Positions 10,746 through 22,078 of a stretch of DNA of 64,000 nt are shown here, one piece after another. Made by a program: the position numbers and the translations under genes. Position 1 is the stretch's first letter. Each line of letters opens with the position of its first letter. The DNA is from Isoetes taiwanensis. Its lineage: Eukaryota; Streptophyta; Lycopodiopsida; Isoetales; Isoetaceae. The notes below the pieces were generated by a model, which was given only the letters and a program-made list of their open reading frames with translations, made no database searches and had not been told where the DNA came from. The DNA is taken from positions 10,055,426 to 10,119,425 of the forward strand of contig JAJEKV010000036.1 in NCBI GenBank assembly GCA_021234155.1, given 5' to 3'.

Positions 10746-11867
10746 TTGAATGGACGTGATGTAGTTAGTAAGGTGAGGAATATCATGTTTGCTCCCGGAT
10801 TACAGTCTAATATCATGTCTGCTGCTGAATTTGATAAAGCAGGCCATTACATTGTTCTCGGAAATGGAAAAGCCTATCTGCTGGGCAGAAATCCATTTGA
10901 AGGAATTGACTTGAAAAGTCTGCAGTTCATGGCACAGTGGACGCTGCAGAATGGCTTGTATGTCTTTGATGGTTCAGTTCATAAGACTGAACATGGTCTT
11001 GTATGTGCTGATTTGACTGCTGAGCATTTGTGGCATGCTCGTTTTGGTCATGTCGGAGGCACTGCTGTACATGCTTTGTACAAGAACAAGATGGTTACAA
11101 GTATTCCCTCTCTGAAATGTGTCAAGCTTGAGTGTGCTGCATGCCATCTCGGAAAGCAACCTCAACATCCTTTTCCACAGCAGGCCATTCATCAAGCAAC
11201 TCAACCTCTTGAGCTGCTGCATTCTGATTTGTGCTATATGCCTGATGTTTCACTAGGTGGAAAGAGGTATTTCTTGACCCTGATTGATGATTTCAGTAGG
11301 TACACTTGGGTGTATACTTTGCACTGCAAATCTGAGGTGCTTGGCAAGTTCAAGGCCTTCAAAGCAGCAGTTGAAAAGCAGACAGGGTTAGTAATAAAAA
11401 AAGTAAGAAGTGACAATGGAGGTGAATATGTTTCTAATGCCTTTGATGAGTTTCTCATGGAAGAAGGTATTGAAAGACAGTTAAGCATTCCTTATGCTCA
11501 TCCACAAAATGGTGTAGCTGAAAGGAGGAATAGGTCTTTGCTTGATTTGGCAAGATCTATGATGAGTCACAAGCAACTGCCTGAATCTTTTTGGGGAGAG
11601 GCAGTAGTGACAGCAGCATATTTGGCAAATAGGTCGCCTACTAAGGCAGTCCAGAATGTGACTCCTTATGAAGCATTTTGGAGAATGAAACCAGATGTGT
11701 CTCATTTGAGGGTGTTTGGATGTTTGGCTTATGCTTCCATACCTGCTGAGAAGCTGAAAAAGTATGGGAAGTTGCATGACAGGGCTTCAAAGCCATCTTC
11801 ATTGGGTATCCAGAAAATCAGAAAGGTTACAAGCTGTATGAGCCTTCCAACAAGCAGGTTATTGTAA
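10746..11867 (+). pseudogene. Copia 1 protease end and integrase
   Basis: Continues the gag-pol frame after the TGA. It holds the GAG-pre-integrase zinc region (LWHARFGHVGG ... CAACHLGKQ) and the integrase core with the DDE residues: D in LLHSDLCYMP, D in VRSDNGGEYV and E in NGVAERRNRSLLD. The frame is lost at about 11790, where one inserted or deleted base replaces the expected IFIGYPENQKGYK reading. Integrase inserts element cDNA into the genome. Confidence 0.92.
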
Positions 11868-12399
11868 GCAGGTCAGTTCAGTTCGTTGAAGATGCTGTGT
11901 ATGATGGGGTATATCTTCCAGTGATTCTCCTGGAGTTCACAATGACAGCAGCTTGGGTGTTGGAGATCTGATAGCAGCTGCTGGTAAACCTTTCTCTCCC
12001 TCTCTAGTGGTTTCTCTAGTGAACTCACATTTGTCTAAAGTAGTGGCACGGGATGATCCCAATCCCACTCGTCCTATGGTCCATGAGCAGGTTGGTTCCT
12101 TTCAAGGGGAGTCCAGCACACGTGAAGGTACTGTAGCACCTGATCCAGCACCTCTTGTAGCACCTGCTATACCTCCTATTGTTGAACCTAGGAGATCAGC
12201 ACGTCTCAAGGAGAAACAAATGGTTGCAGAACCGGTTGCAGCACCTGTTGTACCTGTTGTTGAACCTAGGAGATCAGCATGTCTGATGGAGAAACAGGAG
12301 AACTCTAATGGATCATGTAACCTTGCCTTAATGGCAAAGGTCCAGGATCATATTGATCCACAAACCTTTCATGAAGCAGCTAGTGATCTGCAGTGGTAG
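11791..12399 (+). pseudogene. Copia 1 linker between integrase and reverse transcriptase
   Basis: After the 11790 frameshift the protein continues in another frame (GYKLYEPSNKQVIVSR), shifts again near 11940, and then forms a proline-rich linker with a repeated block VEPRRSA(R/C)L(K/M)EKQ, present twice. It ends in a TAG at 12397-12399 directly before the reverse transcriptase. The duplicated block suggests an internal duplication in the linker. Confidence 0.8.
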
Positions 12400-12405
12400 C
12401 ATGCA

Positions 12406-13332
12406 ATGGAAGATGAATACTCTCAATTGCTGAAGCAAGGCACATGGGAATTGGTTGAACTTCCAGCTAATAAGCAAGTTATTGGCTGTAAATGGGTGTT
12501 TAAAACCAAATTTCATGCTGATGGGACAGTGTCAAAGCACAAAGCTAGACTTGTAGCCAAGGGTTTTGTACAGAAAAAAGACTTAGATTATGATGAAGTC
12601 TTTGCTCCCGTAGCCAGAATGTCCACTATTAGATCAGTTATAGCTGTTGCTGCGATGAAAGGTTGGCCAATGTTTCAAATGGACATTAAGTCTGCTTTTT
12701 TGAATGGTGATTTGGAGGAAGAGGTCTATATGACTCAACCTCCAGGATTTGTTGTTCAAGGGAAGGAGCAGTTGGTTTGTCATTTGAAGAAAAGCATTTA
12801 TGGCTTGAAGCAGGCTCCAAGATGTTGGCATACGAAAATTAATGCTTTCTTTCTTGAGCAGGGGTTCAGCAGAAGTGCAGCAGACCCCAATCTTTATTAC
12901 AAATCACATGAAGGCCGAATGTGCGTTGTGGTTTTGTATGTTGATGATTTGATCATCACAGGAGATGCTGATGTGCTGATTTCTACATTGAAGTTGAAGT
13001 TATCTTCGTCCTTTGAGATGACTGACCTTGGCCTTATGCATTACTGTTTAGGTGTAGAAGTGTGGCAGCACTCAGATGGCATCTATCTTTCTCAGCATAA
13101 ATATATCAAAGAAATGTTACAGCAGTATCGTATGCAAGATTGCAAGGCTATGGCAAGTCCTTTTGATCCAGGCACAAGGCTTGAGCTTGATTTCGATGGT
13201 GAGGAGTGTGATCCCACACTCTATCAAAGCTTGGTAGGGGCGTTGATATATCTCACACTCACTAGACCTGATATCTCTTTTGCCGTGGGAGTGCTAAGCA
13301 GGTTCATGAGCAATCCCAGGCAGTCGCACTAG
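12406..13332 (+). pseudogene. Copia 1 reverse transcriptase
   Basis: The catalytic domain is almost whole: WVFKTKFHADGTVSKHKARL, the motif A segment FQMDIKSAFLNGDLEEEVYM, YGLKQAPRCWH and the active-site LYVDDLIITGD. It runs on through TRPDISFAVGVLSRFM to a TAG at 13330-13332. Downstream residues (KAAKRLLAYLR) continue in frame past that stop. Copies element RNA into cDNA in functional relatives. Confidence 0.93.
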
Positions 13333-13365
13333 AAGGCTGCTAAAAGACTGCTGGCATATCTGAGG

Positions 13366-14048
13366 CATATCGCCATAGCTTGAGGCATGGATGCCAGCAA
13401 GCTTCATCAGCAAGCTTTGGGATGCCAGCGCCCTTGAATAGGTCAAGACAGCACACTACCAGCGCCACATAAATCCCACATTGGAACGAGGCCCACAATG
13501 CTACCTGCGCACCCACTTGCCCATGAAAAGACGCAGACTCATTGCCTCCATTCGCACAGGGGCACATCATCTTCGAATTGAGACAGGCAGATGGATTGGT
13601 GAGCTACGTCAGGACAGGCTCTGTCAATGCTGCCAAATGGGAGTCATTGAGGATGAATCTCATACCCTTCAAAGTTGCCCAGCATATGATCAAATCCGGA
13701 CGCGCTATGCTGAGTTGGTCAGGCCTGGCCAGCCGCTACATGTGACATTGAGCACGGCATCCGTACGGATGCTAGGATCATACCTTCAGGAGGTCATGGA
13801 CATGCGAGATCAGCTATGTCCTCGGGCACGCACTTGACATGTACATACACATTTATTTCATGATGATGTATACTTGTACAGTTTGACAGCATTCTTATTA
13901 CTGCCACGGTTTTTCCCTCGAAAACCCTTCGGGGCGGGGGTTTTTTTAACCCGGACAGTAATAAGTTTGCTGCGCTCCTTCTGGGTCCCATAGGCCGATT
14001 GGTCTCAGTGGACGATAAAAAAACTATTCTATTCTATTCTATTCTATT
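13366..14048 (+). mobile_element. LINE 3' fragment inserted in Copia 1
   Basis: A 5'-truncated LINE. The frame 13481-13837 ends ORF2 with HLRIETGRWIG, CQCCQMG and HTLQSCPAYDQI, the terminal zinc-knuckle-like domain of plant LINEs. About 200 bp of 3' UTR follow, including a GGGCGGGGG/CCCTTCGGGG stretch, and the element finishes in (TATTC)n at 14030-14048. Imperfect 9-bp duplications TATCTGAGG (13357-13365) and TATCAGAGG (14049-14057) may be the target site. Confidence 0.8.
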
Positions 14049-14069
14049 TATCAGAGGTCCTCTAATTTC

Positions 14070-14572
14070 CAGCTGAAAGTCTTTGTTGATGCAGATCATG
14101 CTAATGTCATGATAGCAAAAGGTCCACAACAGGGATGGTCACGTTCGTAGGGCCTAACATGCTGACATGGTTGTCCAAAAGACAGTCTACAGTGTCAATC
14201 AGCACCACGGAGGCAGAATTCAAAGCACTCAGTGTTGGGATGCAGGAATTGTTGTGGCTTAAACATTTGTGGACAGATCTGCAGGTACCTCCATCCTCGG
14301 CTGTTATATTGTGTGACAACACAAGTACCAACCATCTTGACAAGGATGCTAAGTACCACCCAAGGACAAAACACCTTGACACCCACTTGTGTTTTGTCCG
14401 TGAGCAGATCCAAATGGGATCTTCTCAACTTGTTCATTGCTCCTCATAGGATCAGTTTGCTGATGGCTTTACCAAACCATTAGTTGGATCCAAGTTCGTC
14501 AATGTGAAGGAGAGTCTGGGCATGAAGAAATTGCAACTGAAGGGAGAGAAGGATTACCTTAGTTTCAGCTGA
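14070..14572 (+). pseudogene. Copia 1 RNase H
   Basis: Resumes the Copia protein after the LINE: VFVDADHAN, a one-base deletion, then WLSKRQSTVSISTTEAEFKAL, LLWLKHLWTDL and YHPRTKHLDTHLCFVREQI. A TAG follows at 14447-14449, then FADGFTKPLVGSKFV, the usual end of the Copia polyprotein. RNase H removes element RNA during cDNA synthesis. Stops and the upstream insertion make it inactive. Confidence 0.88.
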
Positions 14573-14598
14573 TTTTCTTCTGCTTAATCAGCAACATT

Positions 14599-14608
14599 TA
14601 AGGGAGAG
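14599..14608 (+). other. Polypurine tract of Copia 1
   Basis: The purine run ending AAGGGAGAG lies immediately 5' of the 3' LTR, where plus-strand cDNA synthesis is primed. Confidence 0.8.
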
Positions 14609-14956
14609 TGTTGGAATATAAATATGTTGACTAAGCATAATGTGCTGAAATAGCAGTGATTCAGCACTTAGCACACAGGTGCTGAGAAGGTGCTGAAATG
14701 TACAGAAGGCAGCACTTTGTCAGCACTGAGCACTGACCCTAAATCAGTGCCGTAATTAGTGGACGGTGGTTAAATGGTAGACTACTATTCTTAGTCTCAC
14801 CGGTTGTATATATTGATTGTCCGTTATGTACTATGCAATGCTCAGAAGTAGAGATTGTATTTCCTATTGCTTTTCTCAATAGATTTGTTCTTGTCTTCTA
14901 TTCTATCTCTTGAGTCGATCTTGCGGGTTTGTGCTGGTTTTGCACTAGTTCTATCA
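14609..14956 (+). repeat. 3' LTR of Copia 1
   Basis: 348 bp, partner of 1268-1615. It begins TGTTGGAATA and ends CTATCA; the 5-bp duplication GCCCC follows. Confidence 0.93.
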
Positions 14957-15384
14957 GCCCCTATGTTGAGAAAGGGGAAATTTGGGGTTTGGCACATCCA
15001 TGTGGTGGATGGCCAATTTTTTTTTTCATGTCATTTCTTGGGACATAAGCTACCATTTGAACGGTGGGATTAACAGATGGAGCTGTTTTGGTTCCCCGAT
15101 AATTAAACCCTATTAAATCTGCAGGGTTTAGGATTTGGCAGCCTTCCCTACCTCTGAAGTTGTTGAGAGGTTGCATGCAGGGTTCCCTCGAGGGTTTGAA
15201 GAGAGACCTCAAGAGGGAGAACGAAAAAACCCTCCCATGCACCGGTTCCAAACTTGCCACGCAACGATGGCTCGTAACAAGCTGGACATCGTACGACTGT
15301 GCATGCCAAAAGGCTCGAAATGACAGTTCGATTGCACGATTGCATCCGAAAGATCAGACGAGCTCGATAGTTTGGCCGAATTGG
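14957..15384. repeat. 673-bp tandem repeat, unit C (truncated)
   Basis: Continues the array interrupted by Copia 1, starting at GCCCCTATGTTGAGAAAGGG. Near 15356 about 200 bp of the unit are missing, joining GATCAGA directly to CGAGCTCGATAG. The unit stops at about 15384, and the sequence then passes straight into a minus-strand CACTA transposase fragment. Confidence 0.85.
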
Positions 15385-17455
15385 AACCTTCCTGATCCAC
15401 ATATGGGGCAACTGGTATAGTCCTTATTATCTTTATACTATAAAATGCATTCATTAGGATACACATGAATGCTTTCATACTCAAAACCAAGCGCCTTGAT
15501 TAGTTTGCGTGCGTCTTGCCGATTTTTAAACACGTTATTTCCTTCTGGCAATAATTTTCCTATAAACCTGCATTCTATATATTAGTAAATAATACAAAAC
15601 TATGAGAATGGATACAAAGGAAGAGAGATGTATTTGAGTATAGTGTCAATAGCTATATTGGATATCTTGTACTGAGCTTGAATGCTGAGTATTGATAGAT
15701 TGACTGACAACCGCGATATTGTACAACCTTCATACAATTTTGCTGAAGCCTCCTTCATGATGTATTCATCAACATATTGTGTTGGATATTCTTGGTCATT
15801 ATTGTCATTAGTTGCATCGTCATTATGCTCCATATATGTGTGTGTGTGTTCACATCTTCCATGAGTTGCTCAAAAGTTGCAAAATCTTCTATAAGGTTGC
15901 GTGCAGTCTCATCATATGCATTGTCAATAGTAGCTGGTTCATCTCTTGCATTCTCAATTAATGGTGGGTTAGGTCTTTGGCTTCGAATAATCACCGGATT
16001 TTCCTTTATGATCCTATCTTTCGATGCAAGTTGTTTTGCAGACATTCAATGTTCATCCTCTCTCTTAAGAAAATAAGACTGTTAGTACATAATACTAATA
16101 TGAAACCCAAAGACCAATAAGTTTTTCAATTTATAGTGGATAATTAAGACGTTGCATAGCAATATGAAAGCTAACATATATATCAAGCATAATACACATA
16201 ATTCTAAAACTCAAAGTATTAAAGATTTAAAAGACATGACAAGATGTAAGACAATAAGTCCTTCATTACACTAAGGCTTTAGAATCAAGTTTAGTTCACA
16301 ATTAATAATCTTGATTTTTCAATCACTAACAAATTGTGGAGGAACATCTGTTCGTATTGGATAATCTAGAATCAACTCTTCACCTTTGAAAAGACTTCTT
16401 ATAACCATCACCATGACAAAACTATGATATCTTCCTGCCATATAAGGTTCTTGGTCATTATTTCTTTCTTCAAACACACAATTCACTAGAGTTTTATTCC
16501 CTCCGCAACTATTGATTAATCCTGCTATATTTGCCATGTTCTTCTGGTCGACCATCAATATAGGTCCTTAAATTGTCCTCTTGTACTCCACTCATCTCCA
16601 TGGAAGCTGCATTGTTATTGCACCCATACACCATCATACAGAATGAGTATTGTGTCAATTTCTCCCACTCAGCCGACTTATAAATAGGACCTCCATATAT
16701 CATCAGTGACACCTCCCCATTGTAAGGAACTTTTACATCATTTAGAATGAATAAGCCTCTACCAGCACCAGAAATTGTAGAATCTTTAATCATGTATCTA
16801 TTACCCCAATAAGAGAATATTTGACCTATAGATGGCAATGGCCCTTCATATAATCCAAGACGCCTTCGATCAACTTGCTTTAGCATCTTTTCAACATCTA
16901 AAGGCATAGATAAATCAGGCACAGAACAAGCTAAAGATGAATTCGTACTCCCCCCCATCATAGAGGCACACAATGTATGCATGCGAGTACGACATCTAAA
17001 CTGACATTGTGCTGAGTCCACCTCATCATCTTCCTCAGGGATATTTCTCCAAACTCCTTTTGAAAAACTAACGTAACATAATTGAGTTACACTCTGCGAT
17101 GTGATGTGTTATGTCAAACACCATTACATAGAACTTAAAGGGAATAGAAAATATGAAAGCAAATAAACTTAACCATATACTAACCTGTCCAGAAGTGGAA
17201 TTGATAGGGCAGGTTATGCTGCTTGCAAAAACTCTCTGGAGCACACCAAGATGGACCAACTTTTTGTAGATGATCTTCTATAATCATTGGTATTCGTTCA
17301 TGTCGACCGCAACAATCTCTACACCAACAAGGTGAGAATTGGACCGCATAACTCTCCCTTGGAAGAATTGGTTGTTCTATTCCTTGTTTACGTAGCTCAC
17401 GAGCCCTTCTCTTCCTCGTAGAGGCAGATAACCCAGCCAGGGGATCGCTTTGCAT
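15385..17455 (-). pseudogene. CACTA transposase gene with an embedded SET domain (broken)
   Basis: Minus strand, in order. Exon 1 (17455-17185) has CWCRDCCGRHE and EDHLQKVGPSW, fitting the Cys/His transposase-associated domain at the N terminus of TNP2 proteins. A donor (ACAG|GTTAGT) and an acceptor at 17056 join in phase. Exon 2 then gives a SET-like domain: GAGRGLF, YIDGRP, INSC, NCVF and GEELILDYP (about 16860-16319). Downstream, 16045-15616 and 15567-15385 give TNP2 motifs LYEGCTISRLS, LLPEGN, YPNECILY and CPICGSGR, joined by a 48-bp putative intron. A one-base frameshift lies near 16540 and a TAG at 15438-15440. How 16319 connects to 16045 is unclear: an in-frame TGA precedes 16045, so two genes remain possible. 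Confidence 0.65.
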
Positions 17456-17529
17456 GATGGAGCTGATTCAAAGAAGAAAGAAAGCGCGGATTCAACAGAG
17501 GAAGGTGGCGCTGATGATGAGAAAAGAAG

Positions 17530-17830
17530 AAATAGAATAATTCAAATATTTTTAGAACGTTAGCTTTGTAACGCAAGGGTCAGTTGTAACGCATTTCAAC
17601 ATCTAACTTGAAACACGTTTCAAAGTTGTAACGCATTTAAATTGTAACTCATTTCAGAGGAGTTGTAACGCATTTCAAATTTCTACTTTGAAACGCGTTT
17701 TGGTGTTGAAATGATATTTGATTGTAACGCATTTCAAACACATTTCTAACGCGTTGCAAATGCTAAATTTTGTAACGCATTTCAAGAAATGAATTTTGTT
17801 CTTTGTTGCGCGCTACAACTAACTTTGCGT
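17530..17830. repeat. Subterminal repeat array of the CACTA element
   Basis: Many copies of GTAACGCATTTCAA in both orientations (also TTGAAACGCGTTTC), spaced about 20-40 bp. They lie between the CACTA terminus and the transposase start. In En/Spm such arrays bind the regulatory transposon protein and help pair the ends; that function is inferred here. Confidence 0.75.
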
Positions 17831-17889
17831 TTCAAAGTTTTAAAGCATTACTATTAGAGCATATCAAACCCCCCTAAATTCTATTAGTG

Positions 17890-18805
17890 TTGGGAAGCAC
17901 TCTCAATTTAAAAATAGATTTTTCTTTTTAGAACTTTGCAAAAATCTAAAATAAAATGTTTTAGAACGTTTTACATACGCGTGGATAAGGACCTCAATCT
18001 AAAACTAGAAAGTTTTTCTATTAGAATAAGCAAGTGAATATAGAATGTCTTTGAATGTTCTAGAAACCCATGAATAAGCATCGTAAGCCTAAAGTAGAAA
18101 GTTTTCAAAAGTATCATTTGTAGATGCATGTACGCAAGCACCATAAGCCTAGAATAGCAACATGAATAAGCACCTTACGACCAAAATAAAAAGTTTAAAC
18201 TCTAATTCTCTATAATGTTTTGAAGTATGCGCCTATAGGAACTTGCGTCGTAAGAACATGCTAACATTGGAACATGCACCATAGTGTATACAAGAAATTT
18301 AGCACGTCCTACGGTGCATGTTCCAGTTTTACCACGTTTCTACGGTGCAATTTTATATTGGCACATGTTTCAATATATTATCAAGAATTAAAGTTTTATT
18401 TTTGTCCCGGGGCAGTTACTCATGTTGTTACTCTAGGCATGTGGTGCTTGCACACTTGTATCTAAAACAGTCTAAAAGATACTTTTGAAAACTTTCTACT
18501 TTGAGCTTGAGGTGCTTATTCATGGATCTCTAGAAGATTCTAGAATCCTCTAAAATATTCAAAGACATTCTATTTTGACTGTGTGCAAGTTTTCCAAAAA
18601 ACTTTCTAGTAGAATATTTTAAGATTGTCTAGAACATTATAAACTTTTTAGAACATCCTACAACACCCTAATAAAAAAAGCTTTCTATTTATAGATTTAG
18701 GTGCTTACCCACGAGCATGTAAAATATTCTAGAACATTCTATTTTGTGTCTTTGCAAAGTTTCAAAAAAAAAATCTCTATTTTAAAACTGAGCTGCTTAC
18801 CATAA
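17890..18805. repeat. ~0.9-kb foldback (long inverted repeat)
   Basis: The left arm (about 17893-18215) and right arm (about 18415-18803) are inverted copies with small gaps; for example GATACTTTTGAAAACTTTCT on the right pairs with the reverse of AGTAGAAAGTTTTCAAAAGTATC on the left, given here by its shared core. The centre holds a smaller inverted repeat, GGAACATGCACCATAG and CTACGGTGCATGTTCC. The transcript could fold into a long hairpin. The left arm begins directly at the CACTA border. Confidence 0.8.
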
Positions 18806-20085
18806 GCATCTAAAACATACTACAACATTGAAAATATGTTAATTTTGGCTATTTAACATTTTTTCACACATATTTTGTCCAAATTTGGCGCCATTAATAT
18901 CAGAGGGGGAAAAAAACAACAAATAAAAAACTACTGCAACTTAAGTTAGCAAGTTTTACCTATTTTACACAAAGAAGGGCATCATTAACTTCTGAAGTTG
19001 ACAAATTTACACATCAAGAAAATTTGTTTATGAAGCTAAATTACAAAATTTGTTACTGAATTGAATCACTACCATTAGTAGGATCATGCTTTTCTTTGCC
19101 AACATTCATAAGAAGGTCAAATCCTGCCCCACTAAATGCCTCTTCGTCAAAGTTTTTTTTTTTTTTTTTTTTTTTATGAACATGGTTAACAAGTGTTAAA
19201 AAATGTAGAACAAGCTTGTGCCTGGATTAAGCTTGTGCCTTGTGCCTACATAAAGCAAACCTGACCTATTGGGAAGGATATATGTGTTAATTCAAGTAGG
19301 GCTTTTGTGCTAAGAAATATAGTACATCAGGATGACTTGAGTACCTATTGGGAATTATCTTGTTTCAAAATTTGAAGGACCTAGTAGCATATTTATACCT
19401 CATAAATTGGGTAATTTTACTGCTATGGCTTTTGTAACCATTAAAAAACATGAATAGATTTGTAACCATGGCTGCAGGTACGTGGTATTTCCTATCCCAT
19501 TGTGCTAATTTTGCTGTTATGGTATGTTTTAGCTCAAAGGACGACATGGATCAATAAAAAAACGTGGTGGAGTGCACTGCCTGCTCAGGCTGATGGATGT
19601 CTTGTATGGAATTTCTTGCGTACAAGCTACTGCTACAAAAAACTTGTATTTGGTGTTTTCGATGTGATAAAACAATAGATGTGTGTGGTTTTCTGCTCAC
19701 GCATATTAATAAGCTGCTATGTAGTTTGAAATAGTTGCAGAACATATGATGTTCAAGCGCAAAGCATACAGGTATATATAATCTAAAAAACAGGAAGCTT
19801 TTTCTTTGAATTTTGGCCAGAAAAGAATGGCTAAGCTAAATCTTAATTTGCTTGTTTGGAAGGACAGGCTATTACTTCTGAAACATACTTAATGGAATTT
19901 TTACTGTCAATATAACTTTGAAGTAAATATGAATGGTAGTAATTTTTGAATTCAAGCCATGTCCTTAAATAGTTTTAACATTTATGAGCATTTACCCCAT
20001 GTTCTATACATGTACATGGTTAAAGAGAATGCCAATTCATTTGTCCTCTATACAGGCATTTGTTCTGTGTAAAACAAGTGCTGCG
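18806..20085. other. AT-rich stretch without a recognised gene
   Basis: Holds a 23-base T run (19153-19175) that could be the poly(A) tail of a minus-strand retro-inserted sequence. No coding frame with family motifs was seen. Confidence 0.5.
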
Positions 20086-20106
20086 CACGGAGGGTTGCCC
20101 TCCGTG
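20086..20106. other. Perfect 9-bp hairpin
   Basis: CACGGAGGG, loop TTG, CCCTCCGTG. No T-run follows on either strand and no CTRR end is at the right distance, so neither a terminator nor a Helitron end is supported. Confidence 0.7.
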
Positions 20107-20490
20107 ACTCGAGGGTGAAGTGGCTTAAATCATACTTCAAAGTCATGATTCACAATCAATCAAAAATGCTACTTCAAAACAATACAATACTTGATACTTG
20201 ATTCTTGTTTTCAACAAGAATTTGACCCTTGATCCCTAAAATATTATTCTAGGTCTGGAAAGGGCCAATTCAAGCCTACGCAATTTACCTCTTGCAGATT
20301 GAACTCCTCCTTGTTTCTCTGATGAATAACTCAAATGCCTGCAGCCTTTGGCAGCCCCAATGCCACATTATCATCTAATAATCTTATGTACAGGCTGCAT
20401 CCTTATCCTTACAACTCCTCCTCAGCCTGTACCTACTTGTGCTTTACATTAGTTTAAATTCCGTCAACACCTTACTGAGCATATCTACTT

Positions 20491-20700
20491 GCTTTGATAC
20501 CACTGTTAGTTCTCAGTAAATAGCCTAATCACAGTCATATCCCTCAAGAAATCACACAGGATCTCCGTGGATATTAATATAATATCTATCTATCTGTCCT
20601 AACCTTTAGCTTCCGGAATGACTTCCAAGAATAAGTGGTAGGCTCTACATTTTTTACACTTCTATAAGACTGCCTCAGTTTCTTCCAGCTAGGTGTCGAC
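20491..20700 (-). mobile_element. Minus-strand LTR remnant with primer-binding site
   Basis: On the minus strand, AGAACTAACA is followed by GTGGTATCAAAGC (20503-20491), the junction of a Copia-type LTR end with its initiator-tRNA primer site. The LTR would extend rightwards from 20504 on the plus strand. No second LTR or coding region was found, and the right limit is approximate. Confidence 0.45.
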
Positions 20701-22078
20701 GACAAAAAGCGCAAACACTTACACCAAGTCAGACCTCTAGTAAAAAAAAAATAAAGCACATTGGGAAACCTTTCTAACAAAGGCCAGGCAAAAAAAGCAT
20801 ATACCAAGTTCTTAATGCACCAGATGCCCCTTGTCATGTGTAAGACTCTTGTACAATTCAAAGTGGTGTGAGAGGAGTATCATCAGAATGTTCTGTTAAA
20901 CATGCAATTTTGCCTATGAAAATTTTAGTCAAATTTCAACAAGTTCAATGCTCTTATTACGTCCTAGACTTTGATGCACACAGCAACAGATATGAATGCA
21001 GAGACACCACTAGACATTATAAACTATTATTTACAATTTTGGCGTTCGGTTACGTGGACAACTGTTTTGTTCGAATTAAAAAATAACACAAACATGCATT
21101 TTACATCTATATCAAACATTGTGTAGGTCACGTCTGAAAGCTCCAATTGTTCATTTTAGAATAGATAGACGTGAACTAACTCCTTAAACATGATAATACA
21201 TGATGTATGATTGGCATACTAGTCTACCTGGATCCATTAGGGTCGCATCTAATAGAGAGTTGCATCTCTTGGATGCAATATATGTATTTTAACTATTCTT
21301 CGTATTATCAATTCCAACTACCTATTCTACTGCAGCTCCTTGTTTTCTATCTTATTCTTAGGAATACTAATCTTAGATATTCAACCTGCTATCCCTGATA
21401 ACTTGGCATTCCATGTTAAATCATAAGCTATTACAATCAAATCTATTCATAAGCTATTACAATCAAATCTATTCATTTCATGGATTATTCTAGCTAACAA
21501 ATGGTGTTTGATATTCAAACTATATTGATGTTCTATCTAGCATTCCATGGGACCAAACTATATTGATGTTCCCTATATCCAATATGCCAACTCTCACATA
21601 ACATCTACTTTGTTTATTCACCTCACCTCACTTTGGATTGTTCAAGGGAGATTAATTAAATAATGTTTTATATTTTGCATATATAAAGGCGGCAAGCTCT
21701 AATCAAAGCTCAAATCTCCGCTCACATTCAAGTTGGACATCTTAAAGCAAGCTGGACATCTTTGAAGCAAGCCCTCTACTAACCTTCACGACCTAAAGCG
21801 TCCGGTTGGTTGCTCAACAATTAGTATACAGGAAGTCAAATCTAAATAGATCACCTGTTTGGTTAATAGATCACCTCTACAGAACATTAATCTACAGAAC
21901 ATGAATCGAACATTAATCTACAGAACATGAATCGCATACAGAAATCAAAACGTTTTATTATGAATCAAACTCCTTTATCATGCCCTTCCGTTGCTAAGTA
22001 TATAGGGCTTCTACAAAATTATATAATGATGATCTCAACCAAAAAAGGACCTTTTTTAAATCCCGACATATCCTGCGC
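20701..22078. other. Non-coding stretch with two 26-bp tandem duplications
   Basis: A 26-bp unit is duplicated at 21421-21472 and another 26-bp unit at 21881-21932. Nothing else recognised upstream of the desaturase 3' end. Confidence 0.6.

Larger units (their letters stand above)
1268..14956 (+). mobile_element. Ty1/Copia LTR retrotransposon 1 (nested, broken)
   Basis: Full-length Copia element on the plus strand. Both LTRs are 348 bp, begin TGTTGG and end CTATCA, and are flanked by the 5-bp target duplication GCCCC (1263-1267 and 14957-14961). It sits in the 673-bp tandem repeat, which resumes cleanly on the far side. Gene order is gag, protease, integrase, reverse transcriptase, RNase H, as expected for Copia. 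Every coding module carries stops or frameshifts, so it cannot move on its own. Two later insertions enlarge it: a 7.8-kb element between 5' LTR and primer-binding site and a LINE fragment in the RNase H region. Confidence 0.95.
15385..17889 (-). mobile_element. CACTA (En/Spm) element, 5' part, minus strand
   Basis: The right border carries TAGTG at 17885-17889; read on the minus strand it begins CACTAATAGAATTTAGGGGG, the form of a CACTA terminus. Just inside lies a subterminal array of short repeats (17530-17830), then a transposase gene with TNP2 motifs. The element is cut at 15385 by the tandem-repeat boundary, so its 3' end and the catalytic core are absent. The target duplication cannot be tested. 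Confidence 0.7.

Noticed and set aside
20086-20106. Hairpin as Helitron 3' end or terminator
   Set aside because: No CTRR at the proper distance on either strand and no T-run.
20586-20861. 91-codon minus-strand frame
   Set aside because: No recognisable motif; lies in an LTR-like remnant and has no splice or promoter support.
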